64,000 nucleotides of DNA from JAMZMI01 sp039970095 (GTDB lineage Bacteria; Bacteroidota; Bacteroidia; Cytophagales; Cyclobacteriaceae): contig JBDVMP010000019.1 of the NCBI GenBank assembly GCA_039970095.1, positions 1 to 64,000 of the forward strand, written 5' to 3'. Positions 1-8,545 of the stretch are shown in pieces. Every line of letters starts with the position of its first letter. Position 1 is the stretch's first letter. Both the position numbers and the translations under genes were made by a program. The notes beneath the pieces are model-generated. The model ran no database searches and was not told where the DNA came from. It worked only from the letters and a program-made list of their open reading frames with translations.

Positions 1-1287
1 TCTATACGGATCTGCCTGATGGGAAAAGCCTCCACGCACTCTGAAATCCTCCAGTCTCACCTCTGCGCCCAGTCTGTAGTTCACCACATTGGTGTACAAG
101 TTTACGATCTCGTTGTTGTCCGCATTCATGTCAAATTCAACATTATTGCTCTGCAACACTGCTGAGGCATGATCCACAAACTCAACATCACCCGTGATAA
201 ATCCATATTTACCAATAAAAGCCGTTGCTCCCAGACTTAACCTTCCTGGAGTTCTCAGATTGTAATTACCAATGGTGATATCGCTCACATATGACTCATT
301 TGCCAAGACAGTGTTATCATCATACTGAATGTTATTATATGAAGCACTCATAGAAAAACCCGACTCATCCCGCAATGCAAAATATGTCGGTGTGGTATAG
401 CTCACGCCCATCGTCAGAAAGTTGATAGGTCTCACGATCATACCAAAAGTTCCATTTAGCCCAGTCCCGTTAATTGTCAGCTCATCATTGATAGACAGGG
501 ACAAAAGGTCGTTGGCATCATCCAGAAAATCACTTTCTGAATAAAAGCGTTTGCGCTTGTACTTTAAGGTCTGAATGCCCATGCCAGCACCAAAGTAAAC
601 CATGTCGTTATAGTTACCACCCCAAGAAAAGTTCATCTGATTTTGACCTCCTGAGATCTCTACTCTTTCGGTTTGAAGGGGCTCAAATCCTGCGAATGTG
701 CTGTACCCAACAATCTCATCCTGATCATTGTACAGAGGATCAATAAGATACGTGGAGTAGGCTCCATATTCCATTTCTGGAAGATTTTCTGGAAGCGTGG
801 TTCCAGCATTCACCAAAAAAGCATCTGCTACTGAGGTTCTGGCACTATAACCTTCATAAGCAAACTGCTGGTTGAAATCATTGATCCTGGTTACGGAAAT
901 CGCAAAAGATCCGCCTTTGAACTTACTATCAGGAATATCCCCGATAGAATGGTTTAGAACCACTCCCATATTCTGCAGGTTTACATTGGGCTGATAGGAG
1001 GCCACTAGATTACCCTGATAGATCCCATTGGCATCATGAAAATTGACGCTGGGGGTAATGGAGAAAACACTCTTGTTGAAAAAGCCCAGTCCTGCCGGGT
1101 TAGATCCTGCCGAACTAACATCGCCACCCAGCGAAACCTGCGATCCGCCAATTCCCTGAATCCGTGCTGATGAACCAAAAGAATTGGTTCTGCTGAAAAG
1201 CAGCGCATCTTGATAGTAGCCAGTCTGAGCCATGGCCGAACCCGCCGCAAAAAGTCCCGCGATCAGTAAAATATATCTTGATTTCAT
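1..1287 (-). CDS. OmpP1/FadL-family outer membrane protein, C-terminus cut by the window edge
   Basis: The frame is open for 429 codons from an ATG at 1287 down to base 1, so the 3' end lies outside the window. The protein opens with a signal peptide (KSRYILLIAGLFAAGSAMAQ). Residues about 40-70 match the conserved start of the Bacteroidota OmpP1/FadL group, including QGIGGSQVSLGGD and SAGSNPAGLGFF. The rest is alternating aromatic/polar sequence typical of beta strands. The family forms 14-stranded outer-membrane barrels, some of which import hydrophobic compounds; the substrate here is unknown. It starts 29 bp after the stop of the upstream Ser-rich gene, so the two are probably cotranscribed. 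The family call is firm; the transport role is inference. Confidence 0.82.
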   Translation of the reverse strand, partial: MKSRYILLIAGLFAAGSAMAQTGYYQDALLFSRTNSFGSSARIQGIGGSQVSLGGDVSSAGSNPAGLGFFNKSVFSITPSVNFHDANGIYQGNLVASYQPNVNLQNMGVVLNHSIGDIPDSKFKGGSFAISVTRINDFNQQFAYEGYSARTSVADAFLVNAGTTLPENLPEMEYGAYSTYLIDPLYNDQDEIVGYSTFAGFEPLQTERVEISGGQNQMNFSWGGNYNDMVYFGAGMGIQTLKYKRKRFYSESDFLDDANDLLSLSINDELTINGTGLNGTFGMIVRPINFLTMGVSYTTPTYFALRDESGFSMSASYNNIQYDDNTVLANESYVSDITIGNYNLRTPGRLSLGATAFIGKYGFITGDVEFVDHASAVLQSNNVEFDMNADNNEIVNLYTNVVNYRLGAEVRLEDFRVRGGFSHQADPYR

Positions 1288-1316
1288 CTTTCCTATTTTT
1301 ATCTTAATTCCTTGAA

Positions 1317-2807
1317 TTATCTCCCTCCTCTGCTACTTGATCTTGACGAACTGCTCGAAGATCTACTACTACTTCCACTTGAGCGGCTGCTGCCAGAACT
1401 ACTTCTAGAAGACCCGCCACTGGATCGATACGAAGACCCACTGGATGAACGACTGGAACTCGATCCGCTACTCTTGTACGAGCTTCCAGAACTACTTCTT
1501 GAAGATGATGAGCCACTTCTGTAAGACCCAGAAGAAGAGTTCCTGCTATTGCTGGAAGAGCCACTACTTCTATAAGTTCCGGAAGAACCACTCGAACTCC
1601 TGCTCCCAGATCTGTAGTTTGAGTTCGAACGGCTATCAGTTCTCACACTAGAACTATTGTATCTGCTAGAGCTACCTGAAGATGTAGGGTTAGTTCTCGT
1701 TCTCAATGTTCCGGTATTGGCATTACCATTAGATGTTCTACTGTTATACGCTGAGCTACTTCCTGTTCTTGAAGAAGTGCTTGTCCCCGTTCTGGTAGAC
1801 GTACTAGCCACAGAGCTCCTCGATCTTCTGTAGTACTCATTCTGAGTATCCTCATAGCTTCTGCTGGTAACAGTTCTGCCACTCGAGGTTGTTCTTCCAT
1901 TAGAAACAGTTCTCCCGTTACTTACCGTAGAGGTGCCCGTGCCAGACACTCTACCCCTTGACGAAGGCGCTGAAGTACTGGCTCGTGCTATAGTACTACC
2001 TCCTCTCGAGTTTCTAGGGCCTCTTACTACGTTTCTACTATTTCTGTTGTCTCCGTAGTAATATCCTCCATAAGCTCCACTATAGTAAAGACCATCGTAG
2101 AATCCGTTGTTATAAGCATAATTGTATCTGTTCCATCTATTCCAGCCATAGTAACCACCTCCATACCAGGAGTATGGTCTGTAGCCAAAACCTCCATTAT
2201 ATGCCCAGTTGTTCCATCCCCAATAGGGATCATAACCACCATACCATGGGTTGCACCAGTACCCATTTCCCCAGCCAAATGATACTGACACGCCGGAGTT
2301 CCATCCCCAAAATGGATCGTACCATGTATTGAATGCCCAAGAAGGATTGTTCCAATTGTTGTTATTATATCTTGGATCTGATCTATAATAATTATTTATG
2401 ATCGTGGTACCCTCCGGAGTTTCTTCTACGGTATATTCATCCGGATAGTATGAATAAGAAATATTGGAAGCAGACGGCTCACTATAATTAGCATTGTCAT
2501 CTGTGGTATAATCCGAAATGGAAGAGTTGGAAGTGTACGAATTCTGAGAGTTGCCTGATTGATACCTGGCTATATACTCCGGATTCACTTCATGTGCTGA
2601 ATATTTCTCCGAGTATGTATTATTAGTGTAAGACTCATAAGTTGCCTCGGGTTTATCTTCACTTTTATCATCATCTACCCTCTTTACTTTCTTTCGATCG
2701 GCAGAGTTGAAATACATATCGTCATACTCCTGAGCAAACACTCCGGTAGATAGCCCTGATATCAACATCAGGAACGAAATTCTTGTGATTGTTTTTAGCG
2801 CTTCCAT
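1317..2807 (-). CDS. Secreted Trp/Tyr/Gly-rich protein with a Ser/Arg-rich tail, function unknown
   Basis: About 496 residues. I chose the ATG at 2807 because GGAGGAAG lies just upstream and a clear signal peptide follows (ITRISFLMLISGLSTGVFAQ); an ATG at 2834 would add nine residues before it. The mature protein has three parts: an acidic/polar section (DDMYFNSADRKKVK onward, residues about 27-150), a middle section made almost wholly of Trp, Tyr, Gly and Asn (about 150-260), and about 200 residues of Ser, Arg, Gly and Thr that become a pure SSSR-type repeat at the end. No enzyme motif is visible. Such composition fits a cell-surface or matrix protein, but this is inference. It sits 5' of the OmpP1-like gene in the same orientation. 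Confidence 0.75.
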   Translation of the reverse strand: MEALKTITRISFLMLISGLSTGVFAQEYDDMYFNSADRKKVKRVDDDKSEDKPEATYESYTNNTYSEKYSAHEVNPEYIARYQSGNSQNSYTSNSSISDYTTDDNANYSEPSASNISYSYYPDEYTVEETPEGTTIINNYYRSDPRYNNNNWNNPSWAFNTWYDPFWGWNSGVSVSFGWGNGYWCNPWYGGYDPYWGWNNWAYNGGFGYRPYSWYGGGYYGWNRWNRYNYAYNNGFYDGLYYSGAYGGYYYGDNRNSRNVVRGPRNSRGGSTIARASTSAPSSRGRVSGTGTSTVSNGRTVSNGRTTSSGRTVTSRSYEDTQNEYYRRSRSSVASTSTRTGTSTSSRTGSSSAYNSRTSNGNANTGTLRTRTNPTSSGSSSRYNSSSVRTDSRSNSNYRSGSRSSSGSSGTYRSSGSSSNSRNSSSGSYRSGSSSSRSSSGSSYKSSGSSSSRSSSGSSYRSSGGSSRSSSGSSRSSGSSSRSSSSSSRSSSRGGR

Positions 2808-2935
2808 GACTTCCTCCTTTATTAGATAATACATACAACCGGATCAAAAGTTTCAACTGAGTAAAGTTATATTTGCCTCCAGTTTTTATTTCATCCTAAA
2901 GTAAGCAATTACTATACCAAAAGAGGTTTTACACT

Positions 2936-4411
2936 ATGAGCAAAGGACTCCCAAGCAGATCGGAAGATTATTCACTATGGTACAATGAGTTGGTAAAAAA
3001 AGCGGGATTGGCTGAAAATTCGCCCGTTAGAGGCTGTATGGTGATCAAACCATATGGTTTTGCGATATGGGAAAAAATGCAAGCCAGCCTTGATAAAATG
3101 TTTAAGGAAACGGGTCACTCCAATGCTTATTTTCCGCTTTTCATTCCAAAATCCTTTTTCAGTAAGGAGGCCAGCCATGTAGAAGGGTTTGCCAAAGAGT
3201 GCGCCGTAGTAACTCATTATCGGCTAAAAAACGACGAAGAAAATGGCGGGGTGATTGTGGATCCTGATGCCAAGCTGGAGGAAGAGCTGATTGTAAGGCC
3301 TACTTCTGAGACGGTAATTTGGGATTCCTATAAAAACTGGATTCAGTCTTACAGAGATTTGCCTTTGCTCATCAACCAATGGGCGAATGTAGTGAGATGG
3401 GAAATGAGAACACGGTTGTTTTTAAGAACCGCTGAATTTCTATGGCAAGAAGGGCACACCGCTCATGCTACAAAACAAGAAGCAGAAGTAGAGACAAAAC
3501 AAATGCTGGAAGTTTACGCTGAGTTTGCCGAAAAACACATGGCTGTACCGGTAACCAAAGGTGTGAAAACAGAAAATGAAAGATTTGCAGGAGCAGAAGA
3601 AACCTACTGCATCGAAGCAATGATGCAAGACGGACGTGCTCTGCAGGCCGGAACGTCGCACTTTTTGGGACAGAATTTCGCCAAAGCTTTCGATGTGAAG
3701 TTTGCCACCAAAGAAGGAACTGAAGAGTATGTCTGGGGAACGTCGTGGGGTGTAAGTACGCGACTCATGGGGGCGCTGATCATGGCTCACTCTGACGACC
3801 AGGGGTTAGTATTGCCTCCAAAACTTGCGCCGATTCAGGTGGTGATTGTGCCTATCTTCAGGTCTGAAGAAGACCTTGCTAAAATCAGCGAGGTAGCTGA
3901 CGGCATTACCAAAGAGCTGAGAGACAAAAACGTCAGTGTGCAGTATGATAAACGAGACACTCATAAGCCAGGGTGGAAGTTTGCGGAGTACGAAATGAAA
4001 GGTGTACCAGTAAGAATCGCCATTGGGCCAAGAGATCTTGAAAACGGCACCATGGAGGTAGCCCGAAGAGACACCAAAGAAAAGCAGGTAATTAACAAGG
4101 ATAATATCGTTGATTATACTGTAGGTCTGCTGGACGAGATCCAAACAAACATCTACTCAAAAGCTTCTGCTTTCAAAGAAGAAAACACCTATACTGTAGA
4201 TACCTACGACGAGTTTAAAGAAATCCTGGATACCAAGCCTGGGTTCATCTATGCTCACTGGGATGGCTCATCTGAGACGGAAGAAAAAATTAAAGCCGAA
4301 ACCAAGGCCACAATCCGATGTATTCCGTTAAATTCAAACGAAGAAGCCGGATCATGTATTTACTCCGGCAAGCCGTCTAAACAACGGGTACTTTTCGCGA
4401 AAGCGTACTAA
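2936..4411 (+). CDS. proS: Prolyl-tRNA synthetase, archaeal/eukaryotic-like short type
   Basis: A cytoplasmic class II synthetase that charges tRNA-Pro. The 491-residue length, the start LPSRSEDYSLWYNELVKKAGLAENSPVRG and the C-terminal ending FAKAY are characteristic of the type 3 (ProS) form, which lacks the editing insertion of E. coli ProRS. Class II motifs are visible in RPTSETVIWDSYKNWI and in the arginine of NVVRWEMRTRLFLRTAEFLWQEGHTAH. A C-terminal zinc-like domain carries Cys residues near 456 and 479. The next gene (nfeD) begins on the base after its stop, so proS leads a proS-nfeD-floA unit that ends at the terminator near 5950. Confidence 0.97.
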   Translation: MSKGLPSRSEDYSLWYNELVKKAGLAENSPVRGCMVIKPYGFAIWEKMQASLDKMFKETGHSNAYFPLFIPKSFFSKEASHVEGFAKECAVVTHYRLKNDEENGGVIVDPDAKLEEELIVRPTSETVIWDSYKNWIQSYRDLPLLINQWANVVRWEMRTRLFLRTAEFLWQEGHTAHATKQEAEVETKQMLEVYAEFAEKHMAVPVTKGVKTENERFAGAEETYCIEAMMQDGRALQAGTSHFLGQNFAKAFDVKFATKEGTEEYVWGTSWGVSTRLMGALIMAHSDDQGLVLPPKLAPIQVVIVPIFRSEEDLAKISEVADGITKELRDKNVSVQYDKRDTHKPGWKFAEYEMKGVPVRIAIGPRDLENGTMEVARRDTKEKQVINKDNIVDYTVGLLDEIQTNIYSKASAFKEENTYTVDTYDEFKEILDTKPGFIYAHWDGSSETEEKIKAETKATIRCIPLNSNEEAGSCIYSGKPSKQRVLFAKAY

Positions 4412-4879
4412 ATGGAATGGATCATCGTCATCGGGCTCATCGTTTTTGGAATCATATTGATTCTGGTAGAAACGGTATTTGTGCCCGGAACTACGGTGGT
4501 TGGCATTTTTGGGTTTCTGATTGCTGGGTACGGCATCTTTCAGAGCTACCAATATTTTGGAAATACGGTGGGGACAGTTATTCTGATTGGGTCTTCCGTC
4601 GTTGGTTTTGGCTTGGTATTCTATGCCTTCAAAACAGAAGCCTGGACCCGGTTTTCGCTCAAAGGAGAACATACCGGAAGAACCAATGACGATTTCAAAA
4701 TAGAGCTAAACACTGGAGATGAAGGCATCATGGTATCGTCTGCCAAACCCGTAGGCAAAGCATCATTTGACGACAGGGAGATTGAAGTGCGCTCTAATGG
4801 CCCCTTTATCATGGAAAAAACAAAAGTGAAAATCAGCAAAATAGATTCAAATAAAATTTACGTAGAACCGATTAACTAA
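4412..4879 (+). CDS. NfeD-like membrane protein
   Basis: 155 residues. The first about 75 form three hydrophobic segments (starting IIVIGLIVFGIILILVE). They are followed by a soluble domain of about 60 residues (LNTGDEGIMVSSAKPVGKASFDDREIEVRS) that matches the OB-fold of short NfeD proteins. NfeD proteins are membrane partners of flotillin/SPFH proteins, and their genes are usually adjacent. That is true here: floA follows after 9 bp. The start codon directly abuts the proS stop, which suggests translational coupling. The serine-protease domain of long NfeD proteins is absent. The family and partnership are well supported; the cellular role in this organism is inferred. Confidence 0.88.
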   Translation: MEWIIVIGLIVFGIILILVETVFVPGTTVVGIFGFLIAGYGIFQSYQYFGNTVGTVILIGSSVVGFGLVFYAFKTEAWTRFSLKGEHTGRTNDDFKIELNTGDEGIMVSSAKPVGKASFDDREIEVRSNGPFIMEKTKVKISKIDSNKIYVEPIN

Positions 4880-4888
4880 AATTTTAAA

Positions 4889-5914
4889 ATGGACATGTTA
4901 CCTATTCTGGTTATCCTCTTTGGTGGGATAATCTTCCTTTTTATTCTACTCTACTTCATTCCAGTCAACCTGTGGATTACCGCTCAGTTTTCTGGGGTTA
5001 GAGTAGGGCTTTTTGAGTTGATGTTTATGAGAATCCGTAAGGTGCCTCCATCAATTATTGTCAATTCTTTGATCACGGCCACCAAGGCTGGGTTAGAAGT
5101 TTCTGAAAGTGTCAACGATGAAACTAAAAGAAAGCTAAAGACCTCAGATCTGGAGACTCACTACCTCGCAGGGGGTAATGTGCCACAGGTGATCAGAGCT
5201 TTGATTTCTGCCGACAAGGCAAACATCAATCTTACTTTTCGTCAGGCTACAGCTATCGATCTGGCTGGTAGAGATGTATTTGAAGCAGTTCAGATATCGG
5301 TAAACCCCAAGGTAATCAATACCCCTTCCGTAGCTGCAGTTGCCGCTGATGGAATTCAACTGGTGGCTAAGGCAAGAGTAACCGTAAGAGCCAACATCCA
5401 GCAATTGGTAGGTGGTGCTGGTGAGGATACCATTCTGGCGAGAGTTGGTGAAGGTATCGTAACTTCAATCGGTTCTGCAGGATCACACAAGGACGTATTG
5501 GAAAATCCTGATAAAATCTCCAAACTGGTACTTCAAAGAGGGCTGGACGCTGGCACTGCCTTTGAGATTCTTTCTATAGACATAGCCGATGTAGATGTAG
5601 GGGCAAACATTGGAGCCAAACTCCAAACCGACCAGGCATCTGCAGACCTGAAAGTGGCAGAAGCCAAAGCAGAAGAAAGAAGAGCCATGGCCGTAGCAGA
5701 AGAGCAAGAGATGGTGGCAAAAGCGCAGGACGCAAGAGCGAAAGTAATCCTGGCAGAAGCCGAAATTCCTAAAGCTCTGGCAGAAGCATTCAGAAGTGGA
5801 AACCTCGGCGTGATGGACTACTACAAGTTTCAAAACATACAAGCCGACACTGATATGAGAGAATCTATTGCAGGGTCTGGCAAAAAGTCCAGCGGTAAGA
5901 AAAAGGATTCTTAA
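4889..5914 (+). CDS. floA: Flotillin-like protein FloA
   Basis: 341 residues, the usual size for FloA (formerly YqfA). A single N-terminal membrane segment (about 5-26, ILVILFGGIIFLFILLYFIP) is followed by WITAQFSGVRVGLFELMFMRIRKVPP, a hallmark of this family. The SPFH/band-7 region comes next, and then an Ala/Glu-rich coiled coil (about 245-305, rich in AEAKAEERRAMAVAEEQEM). A basic tail (SGKKSSGKKKDS) ends the protein. FloA scaffolds membrane microdomains and works with NfeD, encoded just upstream. It is the last gene before a strong terminator, so the proS-nfeD-floA transcript ends here. Confidence 0.95.
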   Translation: MDMLPILVILFGGIIFLFILLYFIPVNLWITAQFSGVRVGLFELMFMRIRKVPPSIIVNSLITATKAGLEVSESVNDETKRKLKTSDLETHYLAGGNVPQVIRALISADKANINLTFRQATAIDLAGRDVFEAVQISVNPKVINTPSVAAVAADGIQLVAKARVTVRANIQQLVGGAGEDTILARVGEGIVTSIGSAGSHKDVLENPDKISKLVLQRGLDAGTAFEILSIDIADVDVGANIGAKLQTDQASADLKVAEAKAEERRAMAVAEEQEMVAKAQDARAKVILAEAEIPKALAEAFRSGNLGVMDYYKFQNIQADTDMRESIAGSGKKSSGKKKDS

Positions 5915-5933
5915 ACATTAGAGACTATAGATT

Positions 5934-5977
5934 AAGCCCTGTCAGGATTTTATATCCTGACAGGGCTTTTTTGTTTT
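5934..5977 (+). terminator. Intrinsic terminator after floA
   Basis: A long hairpin: AAGCCCTGTCAGGAT at 5934-5948 pairs perfectly with ATCCTGACAGGGCTT at 5954-5968 around a five-base loop. A T-rich run (TTTTTTGTTTT) follows. It closes the proS-nfeD-floA unit and separates it from the iron-uptake operon. Confidence 0.92.
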
Positions 5978-6059
5978 ATACCCTGCTCAAAACAACAAAC
6001 ACCTTCCAATGATCGACTATTTCATTATGCATAGTTAACCTATTCACTACATGTAGGTA

Positions 6060-6090
6060 TTGGGTCGAAAATCAGGTGCATCTAAGTTTG
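6060..6090 (+). promoter_or_regulatory. Bacteroidota-type promoter of the TonB receptor operon
   Basis: TTG at 6060-6062, a 20-base spacer, then TAAGTTTG at 6083-6090, which matches the TAnnTTTG element exactly. Transcription would start near 6096, at the left edge of the Fur-like box. No transcript evidence is available; the call rests on motif and spacing. Confidence 0.6.
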
Positions 6091-6095
6091 CAGTC

Positions 6096-6116
6096 TATTT
6101 AAAATCATTCTAAATA
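6096..6116 (+). promoter_or_regulatory. Fur-like iron box overlapping the expected transcription start
   Basis: A 21-base imperfect palindrome, TATTTAAAATCATTCTAAATA, in which 18 of 21 positions agree with its own reverse complement. It closely resembles the ATTTAGAATnATTCTAAAT-type Fur sites of Bacteroidota. It begins six bases after the TAAGTTTG element and ends 14 bases before the GTG start of the receptor, a position suited to repression by iron-loaded Fur. Site identity is inference from sequence and from the function of the operon. Confidence 0.65.
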
Positions 6117-6130
6117 AGCTGTTCGCATAA

Positions 6131-8533
6131 GTGAAAAAAGTCTGCCTCCCTTTCTTTCTGTTCATTAACTACTTGACCCTCTTTGGTCAAACGGGGAGCA
6201 TCTCTGGCATAGTCGTTGACAAAGCGGGTGACCCTATACCTGGCATTGTCATTCAGGTTGATAATACTGAGAAAGGAACAGCTTCAGACGGCAGTGGCCA
6301 TTTCACCTTAAAGTCAATTAAACATGGCAAGCATCTCCTAAAAGTAAGGGGTATCGGCTATGAAACACAGATCATAACGCACGCGGTTCGAGCAGGTAAA
6401 AACAGCCAAATTTCCATCACCCTGGAAGAAGCCGTAACCGAAATGGATGAACTGGTGGTTTATGGAAAATCTGAAAGCATGCTCATCCGCGAAAAGGGTT
6501 TTGCTGTAAATACCATTGATGCCAGAGAACTGGAAGTGCAATCAATACAGGTCAACGATGTACTGGACCAAAGCGCAGGAGTACGCATCAGGCAGAGCGG
6601 AGGCATGGGCTCAAGGGTACGCTACAACATCAATGGATTATCTGGCAGTTCTGTTAAAATTTTCATTGATGGCATCCCAATAGATAACTACGGGTCATCC
6701 TTTTCACTCAACAGCATCCCCAGTTCGCTTATCAAACGTATAGAAATTTACAAAGGTGTGGTACCCGCTGAGTTTGGCGGAGATGCCATGGGCGGAGCTA
6801 TAAATGTAGTAACCAAAAACGCCGTAAAGAACAGCTTGAATACAAGCTACTCTTTCGGCTCATTCAATACTCATCAAACAAGTGTAAACGGGGTTTTTAG
6901 GTCTGAAAAATCAGGCTTCACCTCCCGCGCATCCGCTTTTTACAACTACTCAGACAACAGCTACAGGGTATGGGGGAAGCGCGTATATGTAGTAGATGAG
7001 CGGGGCAAAGACCAGTATGTTACAGCCAAAAGGTTTCATGACGGATATGAATCGAAAGGGCTCAAGGTTGATTTAGGCTTTACGGATGTGAAATGGGCTG
7101 ACCAGGCCTATATCGGAATCTTAACCTCTGATATGAGTAAAGACATTCAGCATGCCACCACCATGGAAATCGTCTATGGAAATCGATCCGTGGGTCAGAG
7201 CACAAATATGATTCATGCATCATACGCCAAAAAAGACCTTCTTTTAGCAGGTCTGGACGTCAACTTTTTCGGGTCGTATTCTAAGCTAAACCGAAATCTG
7301 GTAGACACTGTGGGCTACATGTACAATTGGCTAGGCCAAAAAACCACTAACCCTACAACTGGAGAGTATAACATCTGGCAGAGCGGAGCAGAAGGAGGAG
7401 ACTCCACTCTCAACCAGGACAATGAAGACAAATACACTGCCAGACTAAATGTGGCCTACAAGCTGAACAAAAACATTCGTTTCACTGCCAATTGGCTATC
7501 TACACATTTTAGTCGTAAATCTTACGATCCGCTCGCCCCTCAATTGCTGCAGGACCTAAGTGACACCCGCACCTTATGGAAAAACCTGATCGGTGTATCC
7601 ATCGAACAAAAAGCACTAAACGAACGGCTAAAATCCTCTTTGTTCTACAAATTTTATGCTCAAAATGTAGGCCTAAACGAACCCACACAAGATCGTAACA
7701 ACGATTTGGTAGTCAACTCCTACGACGCGCAATCCAAAAACTCAGGATATGGCGTGGCTCTCTCCTATGAATTTATCTCCAATACCATTGTGCTTTTTTC
7801 TGCTGAAAACACCCTAAGAATGCCCACCAGCCTGGAACTATTTGGCGATATTTCTGACAATGTAGAATCTGCTTCCACAGCACTTACCCCTGAGCGAAGT
7901 ATCAACTTCAACCTTGGGCTAAACTTAGGGCCTTATCGCCTCAATGGACATGCGATATCAGTCAACGCCAACACCTTTTACCGAAAAATTCAAGATAGAA
8001 TCATGCCTGGTGTTCCCGATCAGCAGGATGAAACCTTTACGTATGTCAATGTGAGCTCTGTGCTCAGCTCTGGAATAGATGTAGAGATGGGTTACAGCTA
8101 CAAAGACAAGCTCATCTGGAAAACTGGCTTTTCGCTAGCCAACCCGCGCTTCAACACCAAGTACGATGCAAACGGATCCCCATACCTGTACTATAAGGAT
8201 CGCCTAAGAAACGAACCTTACCTAACCGCGAACACCAACCTGCGGTATTCACAAGAAGGGCTAATCCAAAAAGGATCACGGTTTTCTGCCTATTACAACG
8301 TCGGGTATGTACATGAATTTTACAAAAACTGGCCTAGCATAGGCGGGTCAGGAAAAGACATGATCCCGACCCAAATGGTTCACGATTTGGGTGTGGCATA
8401 CAGCTTCCCTGGTCAAAAAGTAACCCTCAGTTGCGATGCAAAAAACATCCTAAACGAACAGGTTTTTAACAACTGGGCGCTTCAAAAGCCCGGTAGGGCA
8501 TTCTACGGAAAAATCACATATCACATATTTTAA
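6131..8533 (+). CDS. TonB-dependent outer membrane receptor, probable iron/siderophore type
   Basis: 800 residues starting at GTG. A signal peptide (VCLPFFLFINYLTLFGQ) precedes a carboxypeptidase-regulatory-like domain (about 22-105, GSISGIVVDKAGDPIPGIVIQ). A plug domain follows (about 120-230, with QSAGVRIRQSGGMGSRVRYNINGLSGSSVKIFIDG and AEFGGDAMGGAINVVTK), then a 22-strand barrel that ends in an aromatic residue (KITYHIF). The family imports bound metal chelates or similar ligands using TonB energy. The Fur-like box at the promoter and the DUF4374 and PepSY partners point to iron or haem chelates; the ligand is not readable from sequence. The next gene starts 12 bp downstream. Confidence 0.93.
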   Translation: MKKVCLPFFLFINYLTLFGQTGSISGIVVDKAGDPIPGIVIQVDNTEKGTASDGSGHFTLKSIKHGKHLLKVRGIGYETQIITHAVRAGKNSQISITLEEAVTEMDELVVYGKSESMLIREKGFAVNTIDARELEVQSIQVNDVLDQSAGVRIRQSGGMGSRVRYNINGLSGSSVKIFIDGIPIDNYGSSFSLNSIPSSLIKRIEIYKGVVPAEFGGDAMGGAINVVTKNAVKNSLNTSYSFGSFNTHQTSVNGVFRSEKSGFTSRASAFYNYSDNSYRVWGKRVYVVDERGKDQYVTAKRFHDGYESKGLKVDLGFTDVKWADQAYIGILTSDMSKDIQHATTMEIVYGNRSVGQSTNMIHASYAKKDLLLAGLDVNFFGSYSKLNRNLVDTVGYMYNWLGQKTTNPTTGEYNIWQSGAEGGDSTLNQDNEDKYTARLNVAYKLNKNIRFTANWLSTHFSRKSYDPLAPQLLQDLSDTRTLWKNLIGVSIEQKALNERLKSSLFYKFYAQNVGLNEPTQDRNNDLVVNSYDAQSKNSGYGVALSYEFISNTIVLFSAENTLRMPTSLELFGDISDNVESASTALTPERSINFNLGLNLGPYRLNGHAISVNANTFYRKIQDRIMPGVPDQQDETFTYVNVSSVLSSGIDVEMGYSYKDKLIWKTGFSLANPRFNTKYDANGSPYLYYKDRLRNEPYLTANTNLRYSQEGLIQKGSRFSAYYNVGYVHEFYKNWPSIGGSGKDMIPTQMVHDLGVAYSFPGQKVTLSCDAKNILNEQVFNNWALQKPGRAFYGKITYHIF

Positions 8534-8545
8534 ATATATAAAACC

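Noticed and set aside
1312..1524. Plus-strand Leu-rich frame opposite the Ser/Arg repeat
   Set aside because: It is the complement of the TCN/AGN serine codons of the real minus-strand gene; no start context and no family resemblance.
1320..1900. Repetitive 15-30 base units suggesting a CRISPR array or satellite
   Set aside because: The repeats are irregular, in frame, and encode the Ser/Arg tail; no constant repeat or spacer structure exists.
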